DNA of 64,000 nt, taken from NCBI GenBank assembly GCA_965261925.1, contig OZ253486.1, forward strand, positions 1,798,001-1,862,000, read 5' to 3'. How positions within the stretch are numbered: position 1 is the first letter of the stretch; each line of letters begins with the position of its first letter. Source of the DNA: Bin87 sp965261925. Its GTDB lineage: Bacteria > Chloroflexota > Dehalococcoidia > Lucifugimonadales > UBA3495. Position numbers and translations under genes: made by a program. The notes under the pieces are model-generated. The model was given only the letters and a program-made list of their open reading frames with translations, did not search any database and was not told the origin of the DNA. Shown here piece after piece: positions 7,126 through 16,001 of the stretch.

Positions 7126-8570
7126 CTTTGCACATTTCAAGCCGCGTAGGCGAGTGAATCTACAAGTCGGTGGTACAGGACAGCCGGGACTTTCCATATA
7201 TCCGGTTCTGCGTCGGACAGCGAAAAACCCTCGGAGGCCAGCCACAAGTGGCGGCGCGCCAGAGCGATGGCATCTACGAAGGTCGGCGACGGCTTGGCGT
7301 ACCAGGCCGCGGTGCGATGGCTCATGGGCTGTTGTTCCTGCATCAAGTGAGCCGCCAGGGTGGTCCAGGAGAATAGGCCCATGAGGATTGGCGTGGTGCG
7401 GGCGATGGCGCGGTCCGACCACTGGCGTTGGGTCTCCACACCCAGATGCGCTCGCACCTCCTGGAAGGTGACCTCCAGTTGCCAGCGCAGCACAAACCAT
7501 TCCAGAATCTGCGCCGGTTCCACGGCCAGGTCAGTGCACAGCAGAGCCTGTGTGGCGAATTCGCCTTGGGGGTCTCGAACCAAGACCCAGCGCAGGGGCA
7601 CCGGCGGCTTGCCCGAACGATACCAGACCGCAGTTTGCGAGGTGAGCTCCACCGTACGGGTCGTGCCGTCGTACCAGGCTACCGCGGCGGTGGCCCAGGA
7701 CTGACCGGGATGGTCGACGAGTGATTTCAGCGCGGGCAGCCGTCGGCCTTTCAGCGGGGGCCGACCGTTCTGACCGGGCTGACGGGGCGGGGCCGGTTCA
7801 TAGAGGGCCGCGTCCAAGCGCAATCTGGTGATGAGGGTAACGGGTTCACGGAGGGATTGGCAGCAGTGGAGCAGGTCGAGGACGGCGTAGCCGCCGTCGC
7901 CCACCAGCACCAGGGGGCGCTGCGGCAGCCAGCGGCGCAGTTGCATGACCATCTGCCGAGCCCAGTCGGTGAGTTTTTTGTGGCGACGTCCGCGCTGCCG
8001 GTAGTAGCGTTCCGAAGGCGCCAGCACGGTGAGAAAAGGCAAGGCCCAATAGCGTCCCGCCCAGGGGACCTGGCCCAGCCACATCAGGGAGATCCAGCGC
8101 AGGCCGCTGGCCTTGACCAGGTGGCTCCGGCTGGAACGCACCGCATCGCGGTAGATGCCCAAGGATTTGATTTTAGGACCGCGGCGCCGTTCCAGGGTTT
8201 CGTCGATGCCGAAGATCAACGGACCATCGCCTTGATCCAAGTGGAGGATTAGCAGTCCCAACAGGATGCGTGCCGCTTGGCGGGGCGACCACACCGCCCG
8301 ATTGAGCACTTGATGATAACGGGCGTAGTTGCGGTCGTCGCTCAGTCCCATGACACGGAGCGCCGATGCCACGGTGCGTTGGCCGGGAGCCAGTATCGCG
8401 CCGATCAACAGGATTTGGGCTTTCCGCCAGGTCGGGCTGCGAAACAGCATGGCGAAGGGATGGAGTACGGGTACAATCGCGTTGGGCAGGGTGAGCATCG
8501 CTTGGCCTTTTTCCAGGAGGGTCCGGCCAGCTTACCCTGTTCTTATAATTCATCTAACTTTTGTGCAAAG
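7126..8570 (-). mobile_element. IS701-like insertion sequence inside the abiEii remnant
   Basis: Short inverted ends are visible: CTTTGCACA at 7126-7134 and TGTGCAAAG at 8562-8570. They flank a single transposase gene. The element interrupts the reading frame of the AbiEii-like toxin. No unambiguous target duplication is seen (CCTAGG on one side, TCCAGG on the other), so the exact termini could be off by a few bases. Confidence 0.75.
7137..8498 (-). CDS. DDE transposase, IS701-like
   Basis: The protein has 453 residues. The 'PLIFGIDETLERRRGPKI' block carries the first catalytic Asp with the following Glu. The second Asp is in 'RPLVLVGDGGYAVLDLL'. The late Glu is in 'WFVLRWQLEVTFQEVRAHLGVETQRQW', the pattern of IS701/IS4-superfamily enzymes. 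The frame is intact from ATG 8498 to just inside the left end. Only one copy is seen in the window. Confidence 0.85.
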   Translation of the reverse strand: MLTLPNAIVPVLHPFAMLFRSPTWRKAQILLIGAILAPGQRTVASALRVMGLSDDRNYARYHQVLNRAVWSPRQAARILLGLLILHLDQGDGPLIFGIDETLERRRGPKIKSLGIYRDAVRSSRSHLVKASGLRWISLMWLGQVPWAGRYWALPFLTVLAPSERYYRQRGRRHKKLTDWARQMVMQLRRWLPQRPLVLVGDGGYAVLDLLHCCQSLREPVTLITRLRLDAALYEPAPPRQPGQNGRPPLKGRRLPALKSLVDHPGQSWATAAVAWYDGTTRTVELTSQTAVWYRSGKPPVPLRWVLVRDPQGEFATQALLCTDLAVEPAQILEWFVLRWQLEVTFQEVRAHLGVETQRQWSDRAIARTTPILMGLFSWTTLAAHLMQEQQPMSHRTAAWYAKPSPTFVDAIALARRHLWLASEGFSLSDAEPDIWKVPAVLYHRLVDSLAYAA

Positions 8571-8735
8571 TCCAGGTTGCAGGCCCGCCCGCAACTTCTC
8601 GGCCACCACTTCCTCCAGAGAGTAGGTCGACACCTCAACCTTCAACGGCTCGCCGTACTCATGCATGATTTCACGCTGTGCCACTGGCCACAGGATCGGT
8701 TCGTCAATCGTGATCTCGACTTTGACCGGCGTATC

Positions 8736-8785
8736 TGCCGACGTTCAGGGAAAATGTCCGCTCAGGTGTTCAGCAAAAATGTCAT
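8736..8785. repeat. Solo terminal repeat of the IS1202/ISNCY-like element
   Basis: The 50 bp align along their full length with the inverted repeats of the element at 1666-3310. Both internal AAAATGTC-type blocks are retained. No transposase is next to it. It marks a deleted insertion that removed the N-terminus of abiEii. Confidence 0.65.
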
Positions 8786-8819
8786 CCGTTTATTGGGGGA
8801 CCGTATCAGATGTCGATGC

Positions 8820-8881
8820 TGTCCCGCGTCAACTATATTTGCCGGTTCACCTCCTCGGCCTGGACGTGTTGCTGGGCAGCG
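8820..8881. repeat. IS21 right-end remnant with the last codons of istB
   Basis: The sequence begins TGTCCCGCGTCAAC and continues with TTTGCCGGTTCACC plus about 30 bp matching the 3' end of istB in the copy at 11458-13859. The rest of the element is missing, and the sequence then joins an alcohol dehydrogenase fragment. Confidence 0.7.
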
Positions 8882-8882
8882 T

Positions 8883-9032
8883 TGCCATCCGCCCCTCGCA
8901 CATGTGCAAGTCCGAGCCACAGATACAAGAGGAAGTGATCTTCACGGTGCCATCGTTGGGGTGTTGCAGCTCCGGGTCTGGCACATTTTCCGCGGCGATA
9001 CTGAATGAGGCCTGGTAAACAACTGCTTTCAT
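8883..9032 (-). pseudogene. Zinc-dependent alcohol dehydrogenase, N-terminal 50 residues
   Basis: From ATG 9032 the fragment reads 'MKAVVYQASFSIAAENVPDP...VKITSSCICGSDLHMCEG'. This is the start of a medium-chain, glutathione-independent formaldehyde dehydrogenase-like alcohol dehydrogenase, with the catalytic zinc Cys and GSDLH context visible. The gene is cut at 8882 by the IS21 end remnant, so the cofactor domain is absent. Confidence 0.75.
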
Positions 9033-9077
9033 AACAAACCCCTCCTTGGCTTACAGGGGTCTTCTATCGTAGGTCTT

Positions 9078-9398
9078 TTATGAGACCCCCCTCTCGGCTA
9101 GCTTCTCCGGTGTGACCAGCTCGTAGAACTCGATCTCGTAGGAGTCGAGCTGGGCCTGCATCTTGGCGTTCAGAGTCCGTACCACCTCGGGGACCTGGGA
9201 AGGCCAGTTGGGCTCGATGGTCGCCTGGGTCCACTCAGCATAGGCCACGTTGGGAGTTCCCGGCAGGCCCTGGGACACATACACTTGTGCCTTGGGCCGG
9301 CCATTCTCCTCGTAGGCGGCGCATATTTTGATCAGCAGGTTGGCAACCTGCCATACCTTCCCCGGCTGCGCTTTGGCGATTCTTCTGATGACGTACAT
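9078..9398 (-). CDS. Small conserved-looking protein, ABM/Dabb-type fold possible
   Basis: The protein has 106 residues. The start at 9398 is supported by AAAAGGAGAAGCAGCC before the ATG; a longer upstream open frame has no ribosome binding site. The sequence 'MYVIRRIAKAQPGKVWQVANLLIKICAAYEE' alternates strand and amphipathic helix, and a second similar half follows. This resembles the ferredoxin-like antibiotic-monooxygenase/NIPSNAP folds, though I do not recognise the family. No catalytic residues can be assigned. It stands alone between the ADH fragment and the next hypothetical gene. Confidence 0.6.
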   Translation of the reverse strand: MYVIRRIAKAQPGKVWQVANLLIKICAAYEENGRPKAQVYVSQGLPGTPNVAYAEWTQATIEPNWPSQVPEVVRTLNAKMQAQLDSYEIEFYELVTPEKLAERGVS

Positions 9399-9669
9399 GG
9401 CTGCTTCTCCTTTTTGTAATGCGACCTGGATTAAAACGGCCCTGGCTTTCGTTCCACTATATTCGTCACTCCCTTTCCCCAACTTTGATAGCAAAAACCA
9501 TCTGATTCTTGGGTTAACGGTTCCGGAGAGTTGCCGCGTCCGCCCATCGAAAGGAAGTCCCTTTGACGATTGGAACAGCTTAATATCTGCCCGTGCGAGC
9601 ATGGGGAACTAAACCAAATCCAAGTGGCATCTACTGGCGCGGGTCTCTGGCGGGAGGGTCATGGAGCGT

Positions 9670-10062
9670 CTAATTCTTCTTCCAGAACTGCCACCATCCT
9701 CTCGTTGATCGCAGGTCCGCCACCATCGACTGCGCCGGCTGGTCTGGCGTGCCCGCTGTGTCTGGCGTGCCCGCTGTGTCTGTTGTGGCCGAATCTAGGG
9801 CGGGCCTAACCCCAGGGTCGACAGTAACGCCCTGGGTACCGAATAGCTCCCAAGGTCTGAAGGACTCCACGAAATCCTTGGCTTCTTCGATAGATGGGAA
9901 CCCCTTCCGGGAGCGGCTCGGGTCGTAGCTAAAAGTCTTCGCCAACGCGTCGATGCCCCGTTTGGTGTCTCGGAACCCTCCAAGCTCCTCTTCATGGCCG
10001 TCGTTTTCGTCACTGAGAATCAGGTTCTCTCCCCTTTTTACCTTTCGCCAATACACTCTCAT
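9670..10062 (-). CDS. Hypothetical protein with a TAGTPD tandem repeat
   Basis: The protein has 130 residues. The ATG at 10062 has GAGGAG about 8 nt upstream. The N-terminal ~90 residues are charged (MRVYWRKVKRGENLILSDEND...). The C-terminal third contains the short tandem repeat DTAGTPD and ends WWQFWKKN. I recognise no domain. Codon composition resembles its neighbours, and the repeat region is probably a flexible linker. Confidence 0.5.
   Translation of the reverse strand: MRVYWRKVKRGENLILSDENDGHEEELGGFRDTKRGIDALAKTFSYDPSRSRKGFPSIEEAKDFVESFRPWELFGTQGVTVDPGVRPALDSATTDTAGTPDTAGTPDQPAQSMVADLRSTRGWWQFWKKN
9743..9787. repeat. 18-bp coding tandem repeat (2.5 units)
   Basis: The unit TCTGGCGTGCCCGCTGTG occurs at 9743-9760 and 9761-9778, followed by a degenerate half unit. 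It encodes the repeated TAGTPD of the hypothetical protein and is a likely site of slippage. Confidence 0.85.
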
Positions 10063-11494
10063 GCAAAGCACTCCTCGACTCCGGTTTCTAGCTTGACGGT
10101 TTTGGGACCTTGATAGTCTCTATTTCTAAAATGTGCTCGCTTGGTCTCGGAGAGGTGTGTTCTCTCTCCAGGTATGGCAACTCCTAGGCGATGGTCAAGT
10201 TCCTTAACCCCAATCCACCGAAGAGATGAGTGTCGGGGCGGGTTGAAGGGATAAGAAAGTGCTCCTGTGTTCGGGGATAATGGTTTGTGAAACGGCAAAC
10301 CCACCCCGAAACAGGAGCACCCAATAGATGCTACCACTGGAGCACCCCGACCGCATCCAGATCGCCTTCGACGACCACCGCCTGGTCAGCAATGCTGGGT
10401 TGATCCTTCCGTCCACGCTGGCTTTGCATCTGGGCCTGCTCCAACTGGTTGATCGGCACCTGGACCTGGGCCGTGCTCCAGGCGGGGCCAATCCCGGCGA
10501 CAAGATGATGACGCTGGTGGCTTCCGCCCTGGCTGGGGGCGACTGCATCGACGACGCCGACGTGTTGCGCACCGGAGGGACGGCCAGTGCCATCGGCTGC
10601 GTGGTCAAGGCGCCGTCCACGCTGGGGACCTTCCTGCGCAGCTTCCGGTGGGGGCACGTCCGCCAGCTGGATCGGGTGAGCCGGGAGCTGCTGGCCCGGG
10701 CCTGGGCGGCTGGTGCGGGACCCCGAACTTCGAACAATCACGGGCCGTTGACCATCGACCTGGACTCCACCATCTGCGAGACCTATGGACCGGCCAAGGA
10801 AGGAGCGCGCCGCCACGGCTACACCGGCCAGCGGGGCTATCATCCGCTGCTGGCCGTGGCTGCCGGCACCGGCGACGTGCTGATGGCCCGACTGCGCCAG
10901 GGCCGGGCCAACACCGCTCGGGGCGCCGCCCACTTCCTGCGGGAGACGGTGAGCCGGGTGCGCTACGCCGGAGCCACGGGACCACTCACGGTGCGGGCCG
11001 ACAGCGGCTTCTACACCCGCGCCTTGGTGGCCGTCTGCCGCAACATGGATGTCCGCTTCTCCATCACCATCCGGCAGCACGCCCGCCTGAGCAATCTCAT
11101 CGAGGCCATACCCGAGACGGACTGGATGCCTATCCCATACTGGATGGACGGCGCCGCCGACGTGGCCGAAACCACGTATGTCCCCTTCGATACTGAGCCC
11201 GACGCCGCGCCGGCGCGCCTCATCGTCCGGCGGGTGCAGCCCGCGCCCGACTCCCAGTTGGCCCTCTTCGCCGACTACAGCTATCACGGCTTCATCACCG
11301 ACCGGGACGGGGAGACCCTGGAGCTGGAGGCCGACCATCGCCGCCACGCCGAGATCGAGAATGCCATCCGAGACCTCAAGTATGGCGTGGGGTTGAACCA
11401 TCTCCCCTCGGGCCGTTTCGCCGCCAACGCCGCTTGGTTGGCCGTGCAGGTGATGGCTGTCCCGCGTCAACTATTCTTGCCGAAAAAACGTCCA

Positions 11495-12277
11495 CTATTT
11501 TTGCCGGTTCACCCCCTCGGCCTGGCCCCGTTGCTGGGCGGCATCAGTCCGGTAGCTGGGGACGTCAAACTCCAGGATCACGGAGTGGTGCACGACCCGG
11601 TCAATCGCCGCGGCGGTGGCCATGGGGTTGGCGAAGATGCGCTCCCACTCTGAGAAGACCAGGTTGGACGTGATGCCCAGCGACCTGCGTTCGTAGCGTT
11701 CCGCGATTAGGGTGAAGAGGACCTCGGACTCTTCGGCGCCCTGGGGCAGGTAGCCGAGATCGTCAAGGAGCAGGAAATCGAAGTTGTCCAGCTTGCGCAG
11801 CCGGCGGGGTAGGTCCAGGTCGCGCTTGGCGGCGAGTAGTTCCTGCACCAGGCGGTAGGCCGGTGCGAAGAGGACCGAGTGTCCGGCTTCGACCAGGCGG
11901 TGGCCCAGGGCGCAGAGCGCGTGGGTCTTGCCGGTGCCGGGCAGTCCGAAGGCCAGCACGTTGACGCCGTGTTCCACGAAACTGCCCTGGGCCAGATGGT
12001 CCAGTTGCTGCCGCAGGGCCAGGGGCATCCGGTGGTGCTCGAAGGTTTCCCAGGTCTTGCCCGAGGGGAGCCTGGACGACTGACGCAGCCGGTTGATGCG
12101 CCGGTGGCGGCGATCGTCGGCTTCCTGTTCCAGGACCTCGAGGAAGATGGGTAGGGCGTCGCCATGTCCGGAGGCGGTGAAACGGTCCACCGACTGGGCG
12201 CCCATGGTGGGCAGCTTGAATTGGTGGCACAGCTGGCCGATGCGTTCCTGCATGACGCTGGTGTCGATTACCGTCAT
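11495..12277 (-). CDS. istB: IS21-family helper ATPase IstB (copy 1)
   Basis: The protein has 260 residues starting MTVIDTSVMQERI at ATG 12277, which overlaps the istA stop (ATGA). A longer frame reads back into istA and is not the gene. Walker A is GLPGTGKTHAL and Walker B is FLLLDDLGYLP. Sensor-like 'GITSNLVFSEW' follows. AAA+ IstB forms the target-bound decamer that activates IstA. The sequence is complete and differs at scattered residues from copies 2 and 3. Confidence 0.94.
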   Translation of the reverse strand: MTVIDTSVMQERIGQLCHQFKLPTMGAQSVDRFTASGHGDALPIFLEVLEQEADDRRHRRINRLRQSSRLPSGKTWETFEHHRMPLALRQQLDHLAQGSFVEHGVNVLAFGLPGTGKTHALCALGHRLVEAGHSVLFAPAYRLVQELLAAKRDLDLPRRLRKLDNFDFLLLDDLGYLPQGAEESEVLFTLIAERYERRSLGITSNLVFSEWERIFANPMATAAAIDRVVHHSVILEFDVPSYRTDAAQQRGQAEGVNRQK

Positions 12278-13776
12278 CCGCACACCCCCACCGTGGCCAG
12301 GCTGACCGTGAGCAGGCGGTCGTAGATTTTCAGGTCCGGCTGGCCGGACAGGGTCAGCGCTGGGGCTTCGGGCACCTTGGGCTCGGCCAGGTCTCGCACC
12401 TCGGCGTAGTCGAAGGGCTGGCCCGCCTCCAGCAGCAGCGACAGCGCGCTGTCCACCGTGGCTTCCATGGTGGTGGCCGCCAGGTGCAGGATCCGCACGT
12501 ACTCCACGTCGGCACGCTCCCCGCGCCATCCGTTGAGCGCATCGTAGGCCAGCCGAAAGTGCAAGGTGGGAAACAGCTGCTCCCGGAAGCGGTAACGGGC
12601 GAATGCTCCCGGCTTGCGCACCAGTGAGCCGATGACGTGGCGGTAATTGACGTTGGCTGCACCCTCGCCGCGCACCCGTTCCATGCGTTCCACCAGGTGG
12701 CCCTTGTAGTAGACTTCCACCCAGTCGGCGTACAAACGGATCTGCACCTCCTTGCCGATGAGGCGGGAGGGTACGCTGTAGCTATGTCCCGCTACCTGGA
12801 TGGTGCTCCACTTGCGCACCTTGGACTGGTAGTTGACGTATTCCGGCACGGGAGCTGGCGGTAGGGAGCCCAGGCAAAGCATCTCCTGCTCCAGCTTCCC
12901 CTCTACCAGACGATTGCGTCTCTCCACCATCTCCCGTACGAAGTGAGCGTAGTCGTCGGCGGTGTGGAAATCGCGGCTGCCCCGCAGGATGAGGGCCTGG
13001 TCGATCGCGTCCTTGAGGCGGTAGTGGGCATGCTCGGCGACGCCGTTTTCATGGCTCTGGCCGCGATTGATGCGGGTGGAACGGAGACCGTAGTGGTCCA
13101 GCAGAGCGGAGTAATTGTCGTTTAGTGCACGGCCGCGGCTGCGTTTCACCTCGTGGGTGGCAGCCGAGGTATTGTCTGAGCGCACCACCTCTGGGACGCC
13201 GCCCAGGGTCCAGAGGGCATTCTGCAATCCCTGCTGCAACGCCAGGAAGGTCTCACCGGCGGCGACCTCGGCGTAGCGCCATCCAGAGTGGCTGAGGATC
13301 AACTGGAACAGCAGGTGCGGGTAGGACTCTCCGGCGATGGTCACCTTGAGTTCCCCGCAGTGGGTGAAGTCGAACTGGGCTTCCCGACCCGGCGGATGCT
13401 CCTGGGGGAAGTACACCTCCCGCTCCGGCCCGTGCAGCGCCCGCCAGTCCTGTAACCGTCGTTGCAGCGTCCTGAGTTGGGAGGCGCTGAACCGACCGGG
13501 ATGCTGCTCGGCCAACCAGTCAATAATTGTCGTTGCCCTCAGCCTGCCGGTCGGATCATTCCGTAGCAGCGGCTCGATCGCATCCTCCCACACCCCGTCG
13601 AAGGGATCGGGCCGAGTGCGCCACCAGTGCTCCGGTTTCGTCGCCGACGGCAATGGACCACTCTGCCACTTGCGCGCTGAACGCACGCTCATCCCAGCCT
13701 TGGCTGCTGCCGTTTCCTGTGTTTTGCCTTCCATACGTTTCTGCCTCAGTAGCCCTACTTGTCGGTCTGTAATCAA
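12274..13776 (-). CDS. istA: IS21-family transposase IstA (copy 1, intact)
   Basis: The protein has 500 residues. It starts with TTG (13776) about 7 nt after GGAGG, the same arrangement as in copy 2. The N-terminus is an HTH (KTQETAAAKAGMSVRSARKW). The integrase core shows 'REAQFDFTHCG' (Asp), 'EVVRSDNTSAATHE' (Asp) and 'ENGVAEHAHYRLKDA' (Glu). A C-terminal beta-barrel region follows 'EYVNYQSKVRKWSTIQVAG'. It is complete, so this copy could be the active source. Confidence 0.95.
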   Translation of the reverse strand: MITDRQVGLLRQKRMEGKTQETAAAKAGMSVRSARKWQSGPLPSATKPEHWWRTRPDPFDGVWEDAIEPLLRNDPTGRLRATTIIDWLAEQHPGRFSASQLRTLQRRLQDWRALHGPEREVYFPQEHPPGREAQFDFTHCGELKVTIAGESYPHLLFQLILSHSGWRYAEVAAGETFLALQQGLQNALWTLGGVPEVVRSDNTSAATHEVKRSRGRALNDNYSALLDHYGLRSTRINRGQSHENGVAEHAHYRLKDAIDQALILRGSRDFHTADDYAHFVREMVERRNRLVEGKLEQEMLCLGSLPPAPVPEYVNYQSKVRKWSTIQVAGHSYSVPSRLIGKEVQIRLYADWVEVYYKGHLVERMERVRGEGAANVNYRHVIGSLVRKPGAFARYRFREQLFPTLHFRLAYDALNGWRGERADVEYVRILHLAATTMEATVDSALSLLLEAGQPFDYAEVRDLAEPKVPEAPALTLSGQPDLKIYDRLLTVSLATVGVCG

Positions 13777-14369
13777 CGGTACCTCCGTACCGAATGATTA
13801 CCCCATATCGACCGGCAAAAATGGTCGACGCTACCGGCAGGATCAATTGTCGTTAATCAGATGGCCCACAACCTGGCCCGCTGGACGGCGCGCATCGGTC
13901 TGGGTGAGCAAGTGGTAACCACCAAGACCCTCCGGCGGCGGTTCTTCTCCCTTGCCGGACGGCTCACCCGCTCGGCCCGCCGCCTCACCCTGCATCTTCC
14001 CCAGCGTTGGCACTGGGAAACCCAATTCACTCACGCCCTGGCCCGATTCCGCGCCATTCCTCTACCAGCCTGGCCAGCTTGACGGCGCGCCGTCGACGCC
14101 CGACCCGTCCACCGGACAATCCAGGGGCTGCCCCGCAGATTCATGCCAGCCCAGTCCGCGAGTGTCGCTTCTGGCATCCGGCCTGGCCGATTTCGCCTAC
14201 TGCGCCACCGCGCGACGCCGCCTTGCCGCCAGCGTGGCCACCTCGCACTACCCTCAACCCCATCTGTCGGAATCAGGCCTGGTCTGTTCGCCTTCCCGTA
14301 CCCATCATCCCCCGTGTCAACGCCAGCACCGTATCCCTTCGGTGGATTCGGGCTTAAGTGGCGTGCCCT

Positions 14370-15950
14370 TTACAGGTTGGGCTGTTGCCTCAGCCGACTG
14401 GTGTCTAGGGTGACTAGCCTACGCCGGGCTCGCTTCCCCAGCGCCACCAGGAACATCACGCTTTTACCTTCCGCGTGGGGCGAGAAGAATCCGCATACTT
14501 GGTCGTCGTAAAACGTCAGGCCAGAGGCCCCCAGTCTTTGGGCATAGGCTGCCAGGTAGATTTTGCCCGCCGTGATACTGGCATCCAGCTGAGCCAACCG
14601 GTAACCCCGGTTACCAAAACGCTCCAGTATCGGATTCAGATTAGTCATGAAGAAAAAGTCGACGCTGGCATCGGCCGGAAGCGGCTGATCGAGCCCCAGA
14701 TGACCAGCTTGCCGACGGTAGTCTCCTTCTTTCAGCAGCTCCAGAGCCTTCAGGTCTCGGTGGAACACATATGCGCCAGATGGGAGGTCGTCCACAGTGT
14801 TCACGATCAGATAAATATCATTGAGAGCAGCGCCAGGTTGTCCTAAAAAGTCTGCCGGTATGCCCTGAGTGGCCTTTTCGAGCACCGTCGACAGCTCCCG
14901 GAGGGTTATCGATTCGTGGCTGAAACGGCGTGCGGACCCGCGCCGAACGATGACCGACTCGATGGAGTCCTGGGGCGTCTCGCCGTCAGAGTAGCGATTT
15001 AACGGTACGAGGCGTCCCGAAGGATGGGGCATCAGCATTGCCGGGCCTTCGCCTCGCCAAGAAACCACCTCTGCTTCATCCGTCAGCGAGGAGGCACCGT
15101 GCATCTCCCAAATGGCGGGTAATTCTACCTCGTACTCCGAAATCGGCTGAGTATCCAGCGAAAGTGGCTCTAAGTCGGAAGAGGATCCGATTGACGGCTC
15201 GGGAACGAATCCAACTGGTACCAACACGAGAGCTACTTCCTGCCGGTTCTCCAGATCCAGCAGGCGGTTAACCGAGCTGTCCACGAATCCGGCCACCACC
15301 TTAGCAGGTAGGCCATGCGCCGCGGCTATGGCTAAAGTGTTCGCCAGAATGGTTCCGCTGTCCCAATAGGAGTGGCGGTATTCCCGGGCCTGGTACTTAC
15401 AGGCGTTCCGCCAAAATACATCGGTATAGAGGATTATGGCGGGAGCATGGGTCAAGCTCGGCTCGTTGCCACTGGCAGCCACCAGGGTTCCCCGATAGTC
15501 GCCCCGCCGTAGCCGGGTTAGGGACGGCCCTCCGGGATTATAGTGGTAGACCCCGGCTGCTAAACCAGGCAGGTCTCCACACACCACATAAAGCTCGATG
15601 TGGTACAGAGCACCGGTACAGGCCGCGGCACGAAACGGCATGGATCCCCAGGGGAAGTTCAACCTCTTGGTAATCCCAGCTGAGAAGTACAGAATGCTGC
15701 TCAAGGTGGTGATATCCAGTGTTCCGTCACTGACTGAGGAAATAACCTCCATGGAGATCGCGGATAGCGCGGGCACCACCGATGGCGATGCCTCAAACGG
15801 CAACGGAATCGGATCCAGGTCCGGGTATATTTTGAACAGCGGGGGTTGGCTCGACGGGTCAAAGGAGTGCCGAGGGTCCATCAGATTCCCGTGAGGGTGC
15901 TTGGTGCCATTGTGGTAATACCAGGTGGCTTGAATTTCTCGATTTACCAT
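14370..15950 (-). CDS. SagB/ThcOx-type nitroreductase-fold oxidoreductase, duplicated domain
   Basis: The 526 residues contain two nitroreductase-like halves. Residues ~45-250 include 'FPWGSMPFRAAACTGALYHIELYVVCGDLPGLAAGVYHYNP' and 'YWDSGTILANTLAIAAAHGLPAKVV'. Residues ~310-520 include 'IVRRGSARRFSHESITLRELSTVLEKA', 'GAYVFHRD' and 'QLDASITAGKIYLAAYAQRLGASGLTFYDDQV'. SagB-type FMN enzymes oxidise azolines in microcin-like peptides, but standalone double-domain versions like this occur without a peptide cluster and their substrate is unknown. It follows the DUF309 gene by 51 bp on the same strand. No YcaO partner is present in the window. Confidence 0.85.
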   Translation of the reverse strand: MVNREIQATWYYHNGTKHPHGNLMDPRHSFDPSSQPPLFKIYPDLDPIPLPFEASPSVVPALSAISMEVISSVSDGTLDITTLSSILYFSAGITKRLNFPWGSMPFRAAACTGALYHIELYVVCGDLPGLAAGVYHYNPGGPSLTRLRRGDYRGTLVAASGNEPSLTHAPAIILYTDVFWRNACKYQAREYRHSYWDSGTILANTLAIAAAHGLPAKVVAGFVDSSVNRLLDLENRQEVALVLVPVGFVPEPSIGSSSDLEPLSLDTQPISEYEVELPAIWEMHGASSLTDEAEVVSWRGEGPAMLMPHPSGRLVPLNRYSDGETPQDSIESVIVRRGSARRFSHESITLRELSTVLEKATQGIPADFLGQPGAALNDIYLIVNTVDDLPSGAYVFHRDLKALELLKEGDYRRQAGHLGLDQPLPADASVDFFFMTNLNPILERFGNRGYRLAQLDASITAGKIYLAAYAQRLGASGLTFYDDQVCGFFSPHAEGKSVMFLVALGKRARRRLVTLDTSRLRQQPNL

Positions 15951-16001
15951 AGGTTCCCCTGGTTCTCCTGCTGGCGTTCACCGAGCTCTACTAGCATGGT
16001 T

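Larger units (their letters stand above)
6802..8735 (-). pseudogene. AbiEii/AbiGii-type nucleotidyltransferase toxin, split by an IS and lacking its N-terminus
   Basis: Two pieces remain. 8571-8735 encodes 'VKVEITIDEPILWPV...GEPLKVEVSTYSLEEVVAEKLRAGLQ'. 6802-7125 encodes 'QQVDQLESRGWVRTRARDFYDLWSVLG...' to the C-terminus. Joined, they give the conserved 'sleEvvaEKLRA...R.RDlYDLw' block of AbiEii, the toxin of type IV toxin-antitoxin/abortive-infection systems. The interrupting DNA is the IS701-like element at 7126-8570. The N-terminal nucleotidyltransferase motif is missing because a solo IS1202-like end begins at 8736. The AbiEi antitoxin is absent. Confidence 0.7.
11458..13859 (-). mobile_element. 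IS21-family element, copy 1 (2402 bp, 6-bp target duplication)
   Basis: The termini are TGTCCCGCGTCAAC at 11458 and ...TTGTCGTTAATCA at 13859. The host sequence GATGGC is duplicated at 11452-11457 and 13860-13865. Both ends contain a second internal GCCGG-TTTTTGCCGGT repeat, the multiple-terminal-repeat arrangement of IS21. It carries istA and istB on the minus strand. Copies 2 (41236-43631) and 3 (63285 to the end) are close relatives. Confidence 0.95.
10328..14082 (+). pseudogene. IS1380-family transposase, interrupted by IS21
   Basis: The 5' part is 10328-11457 and the 3' part 13866-14082. Joined at the duplicated GATGGC they give one uninterrupted 448-residue frame reading '...AAWLAVQVMAHNLARWTARIG...', the normal length for IS1380 transposases. 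Visible motifs are 'TIDLDSTICETYG' (first Asp), 'LTVRADSGFYTR' (second Asp) and 'YSYHGFITDRDG...HAEIENAIRDLKYG' (Glu region). The gene was intact when the IS21 inserted and is inactive now. Confidence 0.9.
10209..14352 (+). mobile_element. IS1380-family element, interrupted by an IS21-family copy
   Basis: The ends are CCCCAATCCACCGAAG at 10209 and its near-perfect inverse (CTTCGGTGGATTCGGG) finishing at 14352, with 18 of the terminal 20 bp matching. A 5-bp target duplication CTTAA flanks it (10204-10208 and 14353-14357), which fits IS1380. Removing the nested IS21 (11458-13859) and one copy of its 6-bp duplication leaves an element of about 1.74 kb with one full-length transposase frame. After the transposase stop (14082) about 270 bp of non-coding DNA precede the right end. 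Confidence 0.9.

Noticed and set aside
7120..8576. Target duplication of the IS701-like element
   Set aside because: CCTAGG and TCCAGG flank the ends but no shift of the borders gives an exact duplication.
10135..10185. Short GGAGAG/CTCTCC hairpin as a terminator
   Set aside because: The stem is only about six base pairs with no T-run.
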